A stretch of DNA of 5,435 nucleotides from an uncultured Gemella sp. (GCA_947254465.1 CAMYEU010000124.1:1-5435), one strand, 5' to 3'. Shown: positions 1 to 5,435, counted from the stretch's first letter. The notes: generated by a model from the sequence alone, not told the origin. Translations and numbers: made by a program.

Positions 1-37
1 GATGTCTCGTGGGCTCGGAGATGTGTATAAGAGACAG
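1..37. other. Nextera (Tn5) sequencing adapter left on the contig end
   Basis: Bases 4-37 match the Illumina Nextera transposase read-2 adapter. They end in the 19-bp Tn5 mosaic end AGATGTGTATAAGAGACAG at 19-37. The three bases before it (GAT) are unexplained and may be the end of an index or primer sequence. The patch is clearly richer in G and C than everything after it. Genomic DNA begins at base 38, in the middle of the gdpP reading frame. This is a library-preparation artefact, not a mobile element. The match is from memory of the adapter sequence but is exact over its length. Confidence 0.97.
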
Positions 38-456
38 TTATAATACTTCCCAAAAATCTCAAATTGATTATCCACTGGTGTCTCAAGATCAAATAGTTCT
101 TCAATCTCCGGCATCAGTTCTAAAATATTTAGACCTTTTATGTCTTCAACTTTAATATTTTTATATATAAAATTATTTGCCCATTCTATATTCTTATTTT
201 CATCAATTACGACTATTCCTATAGGGAATTTATTAACACCTTTTTCTGATGAATCTTTAATTCTATTTGTTAATTTACTGATATACCTCTCCGTATGTTC
301 AGCTATTTTTTCCCTTTGTATATTATAAAGGGCGAAAATAAGCAATCCAACCAATAAGTAAATTACTAAGCTATAAATATTGAATACACCACTTAGTATT
401 GCACCTATTAGAAAAATAACAATAATAATTAATTCGTATTTTTTCTTATCATTCAT
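38..456 (-). CDS. gdpP: GdpP, cyclic-di-AMP phosphodiesterase, N-terminal part only
   Basis: GdpP (YybT) is a membrane phosphodiesterase that hydrolyses c-di-AMP and so affects potassium balance, wall stress and beta-lactam tolerance. About 139 residues are visible, starting MNDKKKYELI. Two adjacent membrane segments lie at about residues 8-27 and 29-46. A charged linker follows at about 48-72, then the start of the degenerate PAS domain at about 78, with FPIGIVVIDENKNIEWANNF resembling the PIGI...IEWAN stretch of Bacillus subtilis GdpP. The GGDEF-like and DHH/DHHA1 domains lie beyond the contig end, where the adapter interrupts the frame. The start is set by AGGGGGAG at 463-470, six bases upstream and lying within the end of yybS. 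The yybS stop is 2 nt away, so the two are co-transcribed. Catalytic residues cannot be judged here. Identification rests on N-terminal architecture plus the yybS neighbour. Confidence 0.88.
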
Positions 457-458
457 AC

Positions 459-1454
459 TTATCTCCCCCTCTTCATAATAATGTACCCTTCTCTCAACTT
501 GAATACACTGTCAATAAATCCAAGTAACTCGAAGATAGGACTAAAAATCAACATTAAGACAAATACAATAGGCTTACCAACATTTGATTTCATCTTTTGT
601 TCAATAAAAAAGAATGCAGTAAACAATCCATTTAATATGAATGCAAGCGATAAAACTCCTGTTATATTTTGGAATAAAATATTCCAAAAACTATAAGTAT
701 TACTCCCCGTCTCTATTTCAACTAAAAGGGCCACTATAGTAACCACAATATAAATATATGCACTTTTCGGACTCAACATTATTCGACTAAACTTCGGAAA
801 TGCTGGAATAATGACATATTCTCTAGCTAATAACGATAATGTATACTGTACCAATATTAAGCTATATATAAATAACATTATAAATAATGTAACAGGGAAC
901 GATTTTTGTAAGTTAGAAAAACTTTCTAATACTAAGTTCTTATCGACCCCTTGATTCATCTCAACCATAGAATTCACATAATTGTTTATAAATTCTAGCA
1001 TCTGCTTACTGTCGATAGTTATCTTCCCAATTTTTATTGATATAAATATATATATTGCTATACCTAAGTATATTACTGTATTAACAGCTACAACTAGAAA
1101 TAATTTCGAAGCGCGCAAAAAGATAGTTTTATATATTATATATGCTATTAGCATATGTATAGCAAACCAAACTGTCATAATCGGAGATGCTATAGCTAAT
1201 AAAATTCCTGCACCACCAAGTATTAATGGAATATAATATCTCAACCCTTTCGCTCCCAATACGTATGTAAGTGGAAATACCGAAAGAAATGCTGCTACAA
1301 TTTCAATATTCAATAACAATCCTATTAATATTAATAATAAATAACTAGCTGAATAAGCTAAAATTTTTGAATTACTAGGCATTCTAAAGAAAAATTTATT
1401 CTTCATTAATTTTTCAATTTCTTTGCCTAAGACATCTGAAATGTTATTATCCAA
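459..1454 (-). CDS. yybS: YybS family (DUF2232) polytopic membrane protein
   Basis: This encodes 331 residues rich in Ile, Leu and Phe, with about eight hydrophobic segments near residues 31-50, 52-68, 75-97, 99-113, 118-141, 187-211, 231-248 and 262-284, plus 296-315. The C-terminal ELLGFIDSVFKLREG fits the conserved end of DUF2232 proteins (G..D..F..R). Members of this family sit directly upstream of gdpP in many Bacilli (yybS-gdpP-rplI order), as here. Their molecular role is not established, although a membrane transport-like or accessory function is often supposed. The loop at about 142-186 is the main soluble part. The start codon is TTG at 1452-1454, chosen because AGGAG at 1462-1466 lies seven bases upstream and no better ATG exists in frame. 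Transcription probably starts from the extended -10 promoter at 1523-1551 and continues into gdpP. Confidence 0.88.
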   Translation of the reverse strand: MDNNISDVLGKEIEKLMKNKFFFRMPSNSKILAYSASYLLLILIGLLLNIEIVAAFLSVFPLTYVLGAKGLRYYIPLILGGAGILLAIASPIMTVWFAIHMLIAYIIYKTIFLRASKLFLVVAVNTVIYLGIAIYIFISIKIGKITIDSKQMLEFINNYVNSMVEMNQGVDKNLVLESFSNLQKSFPVTLFIMLFIYSLILVQYTLSLLAREYVIIPAFPKFSRIMLSPKSAYIYIVVTIVALLVEIETGSNTYSFWNILFQNITGVLSLAFILNGLFTAFFFIEQKMKSNVGKPIVFVLMLIFSPIFELLGFIDSVFKLREGYIIMKRGR

Positions 1455-1461
1455 ATTAACA

Positions 1462-1468
1462 CTCCTTT
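1462..1468 (-). promoter_or_regulatory. Shine-Dalgarno site deciding the TTG start of yybS
   Basis: On the minus strand this reads AAAGGAG, seven bases before TTG. It is the only strong ribosome site near the beginning of the open frame, so it supports TTG rather than an internal ATG as the start. The next in-frame Met lies at residue 17 and has no comparable site. Confidence 0.75.
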
Positions 1469-1522
1469 ATTATTTTAATAATCTCCATATAAAGTAATTT
1501 TAACTATATAGGTATCTGTATC

Positions 1523-1551
1523 ATTATACCAAATTTCAAGATTTTTTGAAA
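1523..1551 (-). promoter_or_regulatory. Extended -10 promoter for the yybS-gdpP operon
   Basis: On the minus strand a perfect TATAAT occupies 1523-1528. It is preceded by TGG, which gives an extended -10 of the form TGnTATAAT. The -35 candidate TTTCAA at 1546-1551 is poor (3 of 6 consensus bases) at 17 bases spacing, as is common when the TG extension compensates. The predicted leader to the TTG start is about 60 nt. No obvious riboswitch-like folding was seen in it. Confidence 0.65.
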
Positions 1552-1873
1552 GAAAAATAAAAAATATAAACTTAGTATTAACTATAAATCAAAAAATACT
1601 CTTGATATGAATTCATACTGGAATATCATATAATCTAAACTCTTTCTAATACTTTAATTATTCCTCTCTTTATCAGCTATTATTTTATCTCCCTCTACAA
1701 ATTATTGTCCATTAATATTCTTATTATACTCAATACCCTTTATCTTATAACCAGTTAATATCCTTAAATCGAAAATATGTTGAGTAGTAACTATTCATTA
1801 AAACTATTGATAAATAATACAAAATCTACTAAATCTATTTATAATTTCCCCTTGATTATCCTTTATAATATAA
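1552..1873. other. Intergenic stretch, no intact gene; possible decayed coding scrap
   Basis: This AT-rich region separates the divergent yybS and ldcB-like units. No intact open frame, RNA gene or transposon end is visible. A 12-bp perfect palindrome, TATGAATTCATA, lies at 1606-1617. On the minus strand, one frame from about 1794 down to 1654 reads like protein rather than noise, with one internal stop. It includes GYKIKGIEYNKNINGQ, a TAA at 1702-1704, then FVEGDKIIADKERNN and a second TAA. It has no start codon with a ribosome site. This may be the tail of a lost gene or chance; I do not recognise the family. Confidence 0.4.
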
Positions 1874-1901
1874 TTGACAAAATTTTTATTCAACTTATGA
1901 T
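1874..1901 (+). promoter_or_regulatory. Sigma-A-type promoter for the broken ldcB-like unit
   Basis: A perfect -35 TTGACA at 1874-1879 is followed after 16 bases by TATGAT at 1896-1901, which matches five of six -10 consensus bases. Transcription would begin near 1908, leaving a leader of roughly 80 nt. The downstream ribosome site AAAGGAA at 1973-1979 is seven bases from the ATG at 1987. Both signals appear undamaged although the gene they serve is broken. Confidence 0.6.
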
Positions 1902-1986
1902 ATTTAATATGAGCTATACTTTACTCAAAATTTTATATTAATTACTATAGATTACATTTACTATTTCAAAAGAAAGGAATTTTTTT

Positions 1987-2716
1987 ATGAAGAAATATAT
2001 CATTACTATTGTTACAGTTACTTTGGTAGTTTTAACTGTGGCTCTAAGCGGATTTTATTATTAAAAAAAGATGATAAAACAACTACATCTGACTCTACCA
2101 CTCAAAAAATAATTCAAAATCCCCCATTAATAAAGAAGACTCTAAAGCTAATAATAATAATAATAATGAGAACACTTAAACTACCAACGGAAAAACTCCC
2201 GAAACTACTTCTCAACCTACTATAATCGATGGTATTATTTTAGCCAACAAAAAACATCCTCTTCCTGCAGACTACAATCCAGGTGAAAATCCTACAGCGA
2301 GACAAAAAGTTAATAAATTAATTAGCGATGCTCAAGCATTAGGATTAAATATTTCTAATCAAGTATCTGGTTTTAGAGCATACAATACTCAAGTAGGATT
2401 ATACAATAACTATGTTGCTTCACACGGAAAACAAGAAGCTAATAGATTCTCAGCTCGCCCAGGATACAGCGAACATCAAACTGGTTTAGCATTTAATCTC
2501 ATAGATAACGCGGGACAATTACTAGGATCAGAAGGAACTAGCGACAGTAGTAAAAAAGCCTCAGCTTGGTTAGAAAAAAATGCTCACAATTATGGATTTA
2601 TCGTTCGTTATAAACCTGAGTTTACAGAGAAAACAGGTTACATGGAAGAAAGCTGGCATATTCGTTACGTCGGTGAAGATACAGCTAAAACAATCCATGA
2701 AAAAATATTTCACTAG
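1987..2716 (+). pseudogene. ldcB: LdcB/DacB-type peptidoglycan L,D-carboxypeptidase lipoprotein, broken
   Basis: The intact family (M15B/VanY-like, e.g. pneumococcal LdcB/DacB) is a zinc lipoprotein that removes the terminal D-Ala from wall tetrapeptides. The start MKKYIITIVTVTLVVLTVAL is a typical lipoprotein signal. It meets TAA at 2062-2064. Inserting one G after base 2053 restores the lipobox LSGC and joins the KKDDKTTTSDSTTQK frame, so a lost G in the Cys codon is the likely lesion. A second single-base loss in the A run 2104-2109 is needed to reach the last frame. TAA at 2177-2179 then interrupts an Asn-rich linker. The catalytic domain follows intact in length: NPGENPTARQ, SGFRAYNTQ, SARPGYSEHQTGLAFNLI and GYMEESWHIRYVG. 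His at 2474-2476, Glu at 2648-2650 and His at 2657-2659 are kept, but the zinc-ligand Asp is Asn (2495-2497). Repaired length is about 243 residues, close to the roughly 238 of LdcB. There is no usable start for the catalytic part alone. It could otherwise be called a VanY-family D-Ala-D-Ala carboxypeptidase. Confidence 0.9.
2150..2167 (+). repeat. (AAT)6 trinucleotide run in the Asn-rich linker
   Basis: Six perfect AAT units encode six consecutive Asn in the linker between the lipoprotein signal and the catalytic domain of the ldcB-like pseudogene. Unit changes would alter length by whole codons, so the run would not act as an on/off frameshift switch. Confidence 0.85.
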
Positions 2717-2783
2717 AGGAGTACCTTAACGCTCCGGGTGGAGATTATGTAAATTAATATTTTATTGATAAAAGGAGAATTTA

Positions 2784-3439
2784 ATGAATAATAATAATTT
2801 AGACCCTAACAATCTAGGTCCAACAACCTCAGCATCAAATAATCAAAACCATAACAGGACTCAACACAATAATCAAAATTCAGAACAACAAAACTATACT
2901 CTTCCACCAGTATATACAGAAGAACCAAAAAATAATAAAAATCCCTGAAGTTACGAATTCTAGCGCGGAAATTCCTAACTTTTTATCAAACCCTGATATT
3001 TCATTTAATAAACAAAGAAATTTAAAAAACGGAGATAAAGTTGAAGTTACTATAGCTTTAAACAAAAACACTTCTAATAAACTAAAGCTAAAAACAACTG
3101 GAGAATTCAGACGAACATTCACAGTTAATGGACTAAATGAAAAAGCTAAAGAAAAGGAAACTATTATCGTAAAAGAAGGAGCATCTAATTCTTCAAACCC
3201 TTCTGATTCTGCTAGTTCATCAAACGAAGTAAAACATAGTGTTAGCGGACGTACAGCTTATGTAAAACTATCTGTTGGCGTTAACCTAAGAAGCGATAAA
3301 AATGATACTAGTAAAATCTTAACATCAATAAAAGGTGGGGCATCTGTTACAATAAGAACACTTGAAACTAACTCATCTGGGGAAAGTTGGGCATAGTCAT
3401 ACTGGATATATTCGTGCAGATTTACTAGGCGGATTCTAA
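2784..3439 (+). pseudogene. Broken gene for a TcaA-like module plus bacterial SH3 domain protein
   Basis: ATG at 2784 has AGGAG at 2773-2777, six bases upstream. The first frame gives 54 residues rich in Asn and Gln (MNNNNLDPNN...EEPKNNKNP) and stops at TGA 2946-2948. Removing one A from the run 2937-2941 continues it as NNKIPEVTNSS. The next part, NLKNGDKVEVTIAL...RRTFTVNGLNEK (about 3020-3140), resembles the repeated NGDKV...FTVsGL module of TcaA-like zinc-ribbon membrane proteins. After a Ser/Asn linker comes an SH3 domain, GRTAYVKLSVGVNLRS...SGESWA, which stops at TAG 3394-3396. The domain's expected end, KVGHSHTGYIRADLLGGF, lies in another frame to TAA 3437-3439. Restoring a second copy of AAAGTTGGGCA rejoins it as SWAKVGHSHTGYIRADLL. 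The repaired length is about 221 residues. No signal peptide or membrane segment is visible, which is odd for an SH3 wall-binding protein. It lies 67 nt behind the ldcB-like relic and probably shared its transcript. The SH3 call is firm; the first-domain call is moderate. Confidence 0.8.
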
Positions 3440-3454
3440 TAAACATTTTATAAT

Positions 3455-3493
3455 AAAAAAGTTGACTCACAAAATTGTGAATCAACTTTTTTT
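3455..3493. terminator. Bidirectional intrinsic terminator
   Basis: Bases 3461-3486 form a 12-bp stem with one mismatch (GTTGACTCACAA against TTGTGAATCAAC) around a very short AA loop. An A run precedes it (3455-3460) and a T run follows it (3487-3493), so it reads as an intrinsic terminator on both strands. It serves the plus-strand pseudogene unit and the convergent minus-strand transporter, whose TAA stop (3492-3494) uses the last bases of the T run. Confidence 0.88.
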
Positions 3494-4766
3494 AATTATC
3501 TCTAACTTTTAATTTAACCATAAGCATACTTATTAATGTTATCCCTATAACAATAAGGAAAATAGATTTACTTTGTGTGAAACCAAGCAAGCCACTTTTA
3601 ACATGTTTAGCTATCCAAACGTAGACATAATCTCCGTAATAAATACCCAATGCGAAGAATGCTTGATAGATTCCCATACTTACATTACGATATTCTCTAT
3701 CGAAATATTGCATAGCAAGGGAAATAAGTGCATTATAAGCTCCACCATATCCTAAGCCATTTAGGATATAACTAAAATAAATAACATATGGATTATTAAC
3801 ATATAATGCTATAATATAGAACGCTAATGAACATCCTAGTAAGAATAATAGAGTTTTTTGAATCCCCCATTTTCTAGTAAAGTACACTCCCACAAGAACT
3901 CCAGCAATAAGCTGAGGTACTGCAAAGACTGCATCCATATACGCTAGCATTAACGGCGTCATATTTAACTCTGTTTTACCATAAGTAATCATGTTAGCAC
4001 CACTTGTAGCAAACTTAATAAATGAAAGCAATAACGCTATAAAACAAATATAAATAAAACTCTTATGTTTAATTACTACCTTCACCTTATCAAATGAAAA
4101 ATCGCTATCTACAGGGCGATAATCTTTCATCATAAATGATAATATAAACGTAATTACCGCAATAGCACCCGCTACTATCCACATATAGTCAAAATGTTTA
4201 TATGTATTCATAGTAAAGACATATTGTATCGGTGCTGCGATAAATTCAGCTAATAACGGTGCAACAGATAGTATCGATACTGATACTGCTGCCTTATCTC
4301 TAGAAAAAGTTTCTGAGAAAATAACATTGAATAAAGCAAGCATTGTAGCACTTATCCCTAATGATAAAGAAGATAAGTATAAGGTTATATAGCTACCGTT
4401 AAATGCTACTAAAAATGAAGTCACTATTAATAAAAATAGAGAAATTTGAACGAATATTTTACGTTTTTTGAAAACATCGCTCGCTAAAAACATCGGCAAC
4501 CTTACTATTAAACTCATAAGTCCATATCCGGCTGCTATTTGAGCTGCGAGTACCGGTGTTAAAGAAAGTCCACCTTGTTCTATCGGTGTAATCGCGTATA
4601 ACTTCCTGTAGGCACGTATAATACTTATCGCAGACCAGAATAAAACTAATATCCAAAATATAATAATTTGATCCTTATTCAATTCGAATTTTTTAGATAA
4701 AAAGATTACCAGAATTAGAATTAATACGATCATTATAAGTGAAAATAAAATTTTTGTTTTAACCAT
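3492..4766 (-). CDS. Major facilitator superfamily transporter, substrate unknown
   Basis: This encodes 424 residues of polytopic membrane protein. Hydrophobic segments lie near residues 5-24, 33-51, 71-92, 104-122, 126-150, 165-184, 195-213, 237-255, 275-295, 303-322, 326-345, 364-384 and 402-419. The loop SDVFKKRK at about 96-103 fits MFS motif A (G...D..GRR-like) between helices 2 and 3, with the related VYFTRKWG at about 294-301 in the second half. A cytoplasmic loop at about 214-235 separates the halves. That is one segment more than the usual twelve, and the extra one is N-terminal. The frame is intact. ATG at 4764-4766 is immediately preceded by AGGAG with no spacer, so initiation may be weak or the true start may differ. 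No better candidate is visible. It has its own promoter at 4839-4866 and lies 123 nt behind comFC. No substrate or drug specificity can be read from the sequence. Confidence 0.85.
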   Translation of the reverse strand: MVKTKILFSLIMIVLILILVIFLSKKFELNKDQIIIFWILVLFWSAISIIRAYRKLYAITPIEQGGLSLTPVLAAQIAAGYGLMSLIVRLPMFLASDVFKKRKIFVQISLFLLIVTSFLVAFNGSYITLYLSSLSLGISATMLALFNVIFSETFSRDKAAVSVSILSVAPLLAEFIAAPIQYVFTMNTYKHFDYMWIVAGAIAVITFILSFMMKDYRPVDSDFSFDKVKVVIKHKSFIYICFIALLLSFIKFATSGANMITYGKTELNMTPLMLAYMDAVFAVPQLIAGVLVGVYFTRKWGIQKTLLFLLGCSLAFYIIALYVNNPYVIYFSYILNGLGYGGAYNALISLAMQYFDREYRNVSMGIYQAFFALGIYYGDYVYVWIAKHVKSGLLGFTQSKSIFLIVIGITLISMLMVKLKVRDN

Positions 4767-4804
4767 CTCCTAACTGTATAATTTTTATAAACTATCGAAC
4801 TCAA

Positions 4805-4816
4805 AGTTATATAACT
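4805..4816. repeat. 12-bp palindrome in the transporter leader
   Basis: AGTTATATAACT is a perfect inverted repeat about 25-35 bases downstream of the transporter's -10 element and about 40 bases before its ATG. A regulator-binding operator is possible, but short AT palindromes also arise by chance in DNA this AT-rich. Confidence 0.35.
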
Positions 4817-4838
4817 ATGTTTAAAATTCAACTTTAAC

Positions 4839-4866
4839 ATTATACCACAAAATCATATGTTGTTAA
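4839..4866 (-). promoter_or_regulatory. Promoter for the MFS transporter, extended -10
   Basis: On the minus strand TTAACA (4861-4866; five of six -35 consensus bases) is followed after 16 bases by a perfect TATAAT (4839-4844). The -10 is preceded by TGG, giving the extended TGnTATAAT form. The predicted start is near 4832, giving a leader of roughly 65 nt. No intrinsic terminator separates this promoter from comFC, so read-through from comFC is also possible. Confidence 0.7.
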
Positions 4867-4889
4867 GAAAAAAACACTCATATTATTTG

Positions 4890-5435
4890 TTAGATTACTT
4901 TCGATAACGTTAAAAAGCTTATTTTTATATTTGGATAGGCTTCTTTTATTGTTTTAGCACATCCTAATAAAGTATTTCCGCTCGTATATATATCATCAAT
5001 GATTAAAATAGATCCAACACTTTCAAGGTCTGATTCACCACACGAAAGATGATACATATTCTCCTTTCTTTCCTTATGAAGTTTAGATTGTTTCTCTCTA
5101 TAATCGCAACTAAGAATTTTCTTATGATTCACATCACATAACTTACAAACTTGTTCAATATGATCAAACCCTCGAATAATCTCCCTAATCTCGTTTGCTG
5201 GAACAATCGTCACTAAATCAAAATAATTTAGAGAAAAAAACTTATTTAGAAGATTTTTAAATTTTACTGCGCAAGCCACATCTCCAAAATATTTTATAGA
5301 ATAGATTTCATCTTTTAAAAATTCATAGTCAGCAAAATAATACAGAGTATATTCTCCTACTTCCAGGACATTTATATCAATGTGTTCCCTACAGCTAGTA
5401 CAAAGATAAAAATCCTCTTTTTTTGAAAATAATGT
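4890..5435 (-). CDS. comFC: ComFC competence phosphoribosyltransferase-like protein, N-terminus missing
   Basis: ComFC proteins help DNA uptake in natural transformation, acting inside the cell with the ComFA helicase. They carry a zinc finger followed by a phosphoribosyltransferase fold. The frame is open to the right edge, giving about 181 visible residues. LCTSC near the edge (Cys codons at about 5400-5402 and 5391-5393) is the second CxxC of the zinc finger. SIKYFGDVACA corresponds to the family's K..GD.. segment. IVPANEIREIIRGFDHIEQV fits the family's P....R...RGFN/D..E region, and ILIIDDIYTSGNTL (about 4970-5012) is the PRPP-binding signature. The C-terminal end FLTLSKVI is normal. The start lies beyond the window, and GTG at 5277-5279 is an internal codon, not the start. 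The missing piece should be the first CxxC, roughly 15-40 residues. comFA would be expected just upstream, off the right edge. Confidence 0.92.
   Translation of the reverse strand, partial: TLFSKKEDFYLCTSCREHIDINVLEVGEYTLYYFADYEFLKDEIYSIKYFGDVACAVKFKNLLNKFFSLNYFDLVTIVPANEIREIIRGFDHIEQVCKLCDVNHKKILSCDYREKQSKLHKERKENMYHLSCGESDLESVGSILIIDDIYTSGNTLLGCAKTIKEAYPNIKISFLTLSKVI

Noticed and set aside
1..37. A Tn5-like transposon end
   Set aside because: The mosaic end is preceded by the exact synthetic read-2 adapter sequence, with no target duplication or transposase. It is library contamination.
140..328. Plus-strand open frames at 140-328, 481-696 and 982-1236
   Set aside because: They lie antisense to gdpP and yybS, lack ribosome sites and have the composition expected of complement frames of membrane proteins.
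1455..1986. CRISPR array, tRNA, riboswitch or insertion-sequence ends in the long intergenic region
   Set aside because: No regularly spaced repeats, cloverleaf, T-loop motif, conserved riboswitch core or terminal inverted repeats could be found. Only promoters, a short palindrome and a doubtful coding scrap are present.
2050..2110. Programmed ribosomal frameshifting at the A7 and A6 runs of the ldcB-like gene
   Set aside because: In the starting frame the TAA at 2062-2064 is reached before a ribosome could slip in the A7 run. A second shift plus read-through of TAA 2177-2179 would also be needed, and the active-site Asp is lost. Decay is simpler.
2880..3485. Minus-strand open frames at 2880-3122 and 3258-3485
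   Set aside because: They are antisense to the SH3-protein pseudogene, which has recognisable domain sequence. The second even runs through the terminator hairpin. No ribosome sites are apparent.
3573..4656. Open frames at 3573-3755 (plus) and 4459-4656 (minus) inside the transporter gene
   Set aside because: Both overlap the intact 424-residue MFS frame and show no domain or ribosome site of their own.
4890..5279. A complete short comFC starting at GTG 5277-5279
   Set aside because: The frame stays open to base 5435 and includes the second zinc-finger CxxC and the K..GD segment. The GTG is an internal Val codon.

Overview
The window is very AT-rich DNA from a low-GC Gram-positive bacterium (Bacillota, class Bacilli). 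The gene set supports this: a yybS-gdpP pair, a comFC gene, a streptococcal-type LdcB peptidoglycan carboxypeptidase relic and purine-rich Shine-Dalgarno sites. Overall protein style suggests a Gemella-like organism, but that is an impression from memory and was not tested. The first 37 bases are not biological. Bases 4-37 are the Illumina Nextera (Tn5) read-2 adapter with its 19-bp mosaic end, so the left edge is an assembly/trimming artefact that cuts gdpP.

Layout, left to right. Bases 38-456 (minus) hold the N-terminus of the cyclic-di-AMP phosphodiesterase GdpP. Bases 459-1454 (minus) hold the membrane protein YybS (DUF2232). It starts at TTG behind a good Shine-Dalgarno and has an extended -10 promoter at about 1523-1551. 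The two genes are 2 nt apart and form one operon. Bases 1455-1986 are a non-coding divergent region with that promoter, a plus-strand promoter at 1874-1901 and possibly a scrap of decayed coding sequence. Bases 1987-3439 (plus) hold two consecutive broken genes for cell-surface functions. The first is an LdcB/DacB-type lipoprotein carboxypeptidase; the second is a protein with a TcaA-like extracellular module followed by a bacterial SH3 domain. Their promoter, ribosome sites and terminator still look intact. Bases 3455-3493 form a bidirectional terminator. Bases 3492-4766 (minus) encode an intact major facilitator transporter with its own promoter. Bases 4890-5435 (minus) encode ComFC, running off the right edge.

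The intact genes cover c-di-AMP signalling, transport and competence. I see no sign of a new defence or mobile system. The most informative content is the decay of the 1987-3439 unit. Its lesions can be reconstructed base by base: loss of one G from the lipobox Cys codon, loss of one A in a poly-A run, a nonsense TAA, an Asp-to-Asn change at a zinc ligand, gain of one A, and probable collapse of an 11-bp tandem repeat. Undoing the indels gives open frames of about 243 and 221 codons, with only the nonsense codon left to explain.
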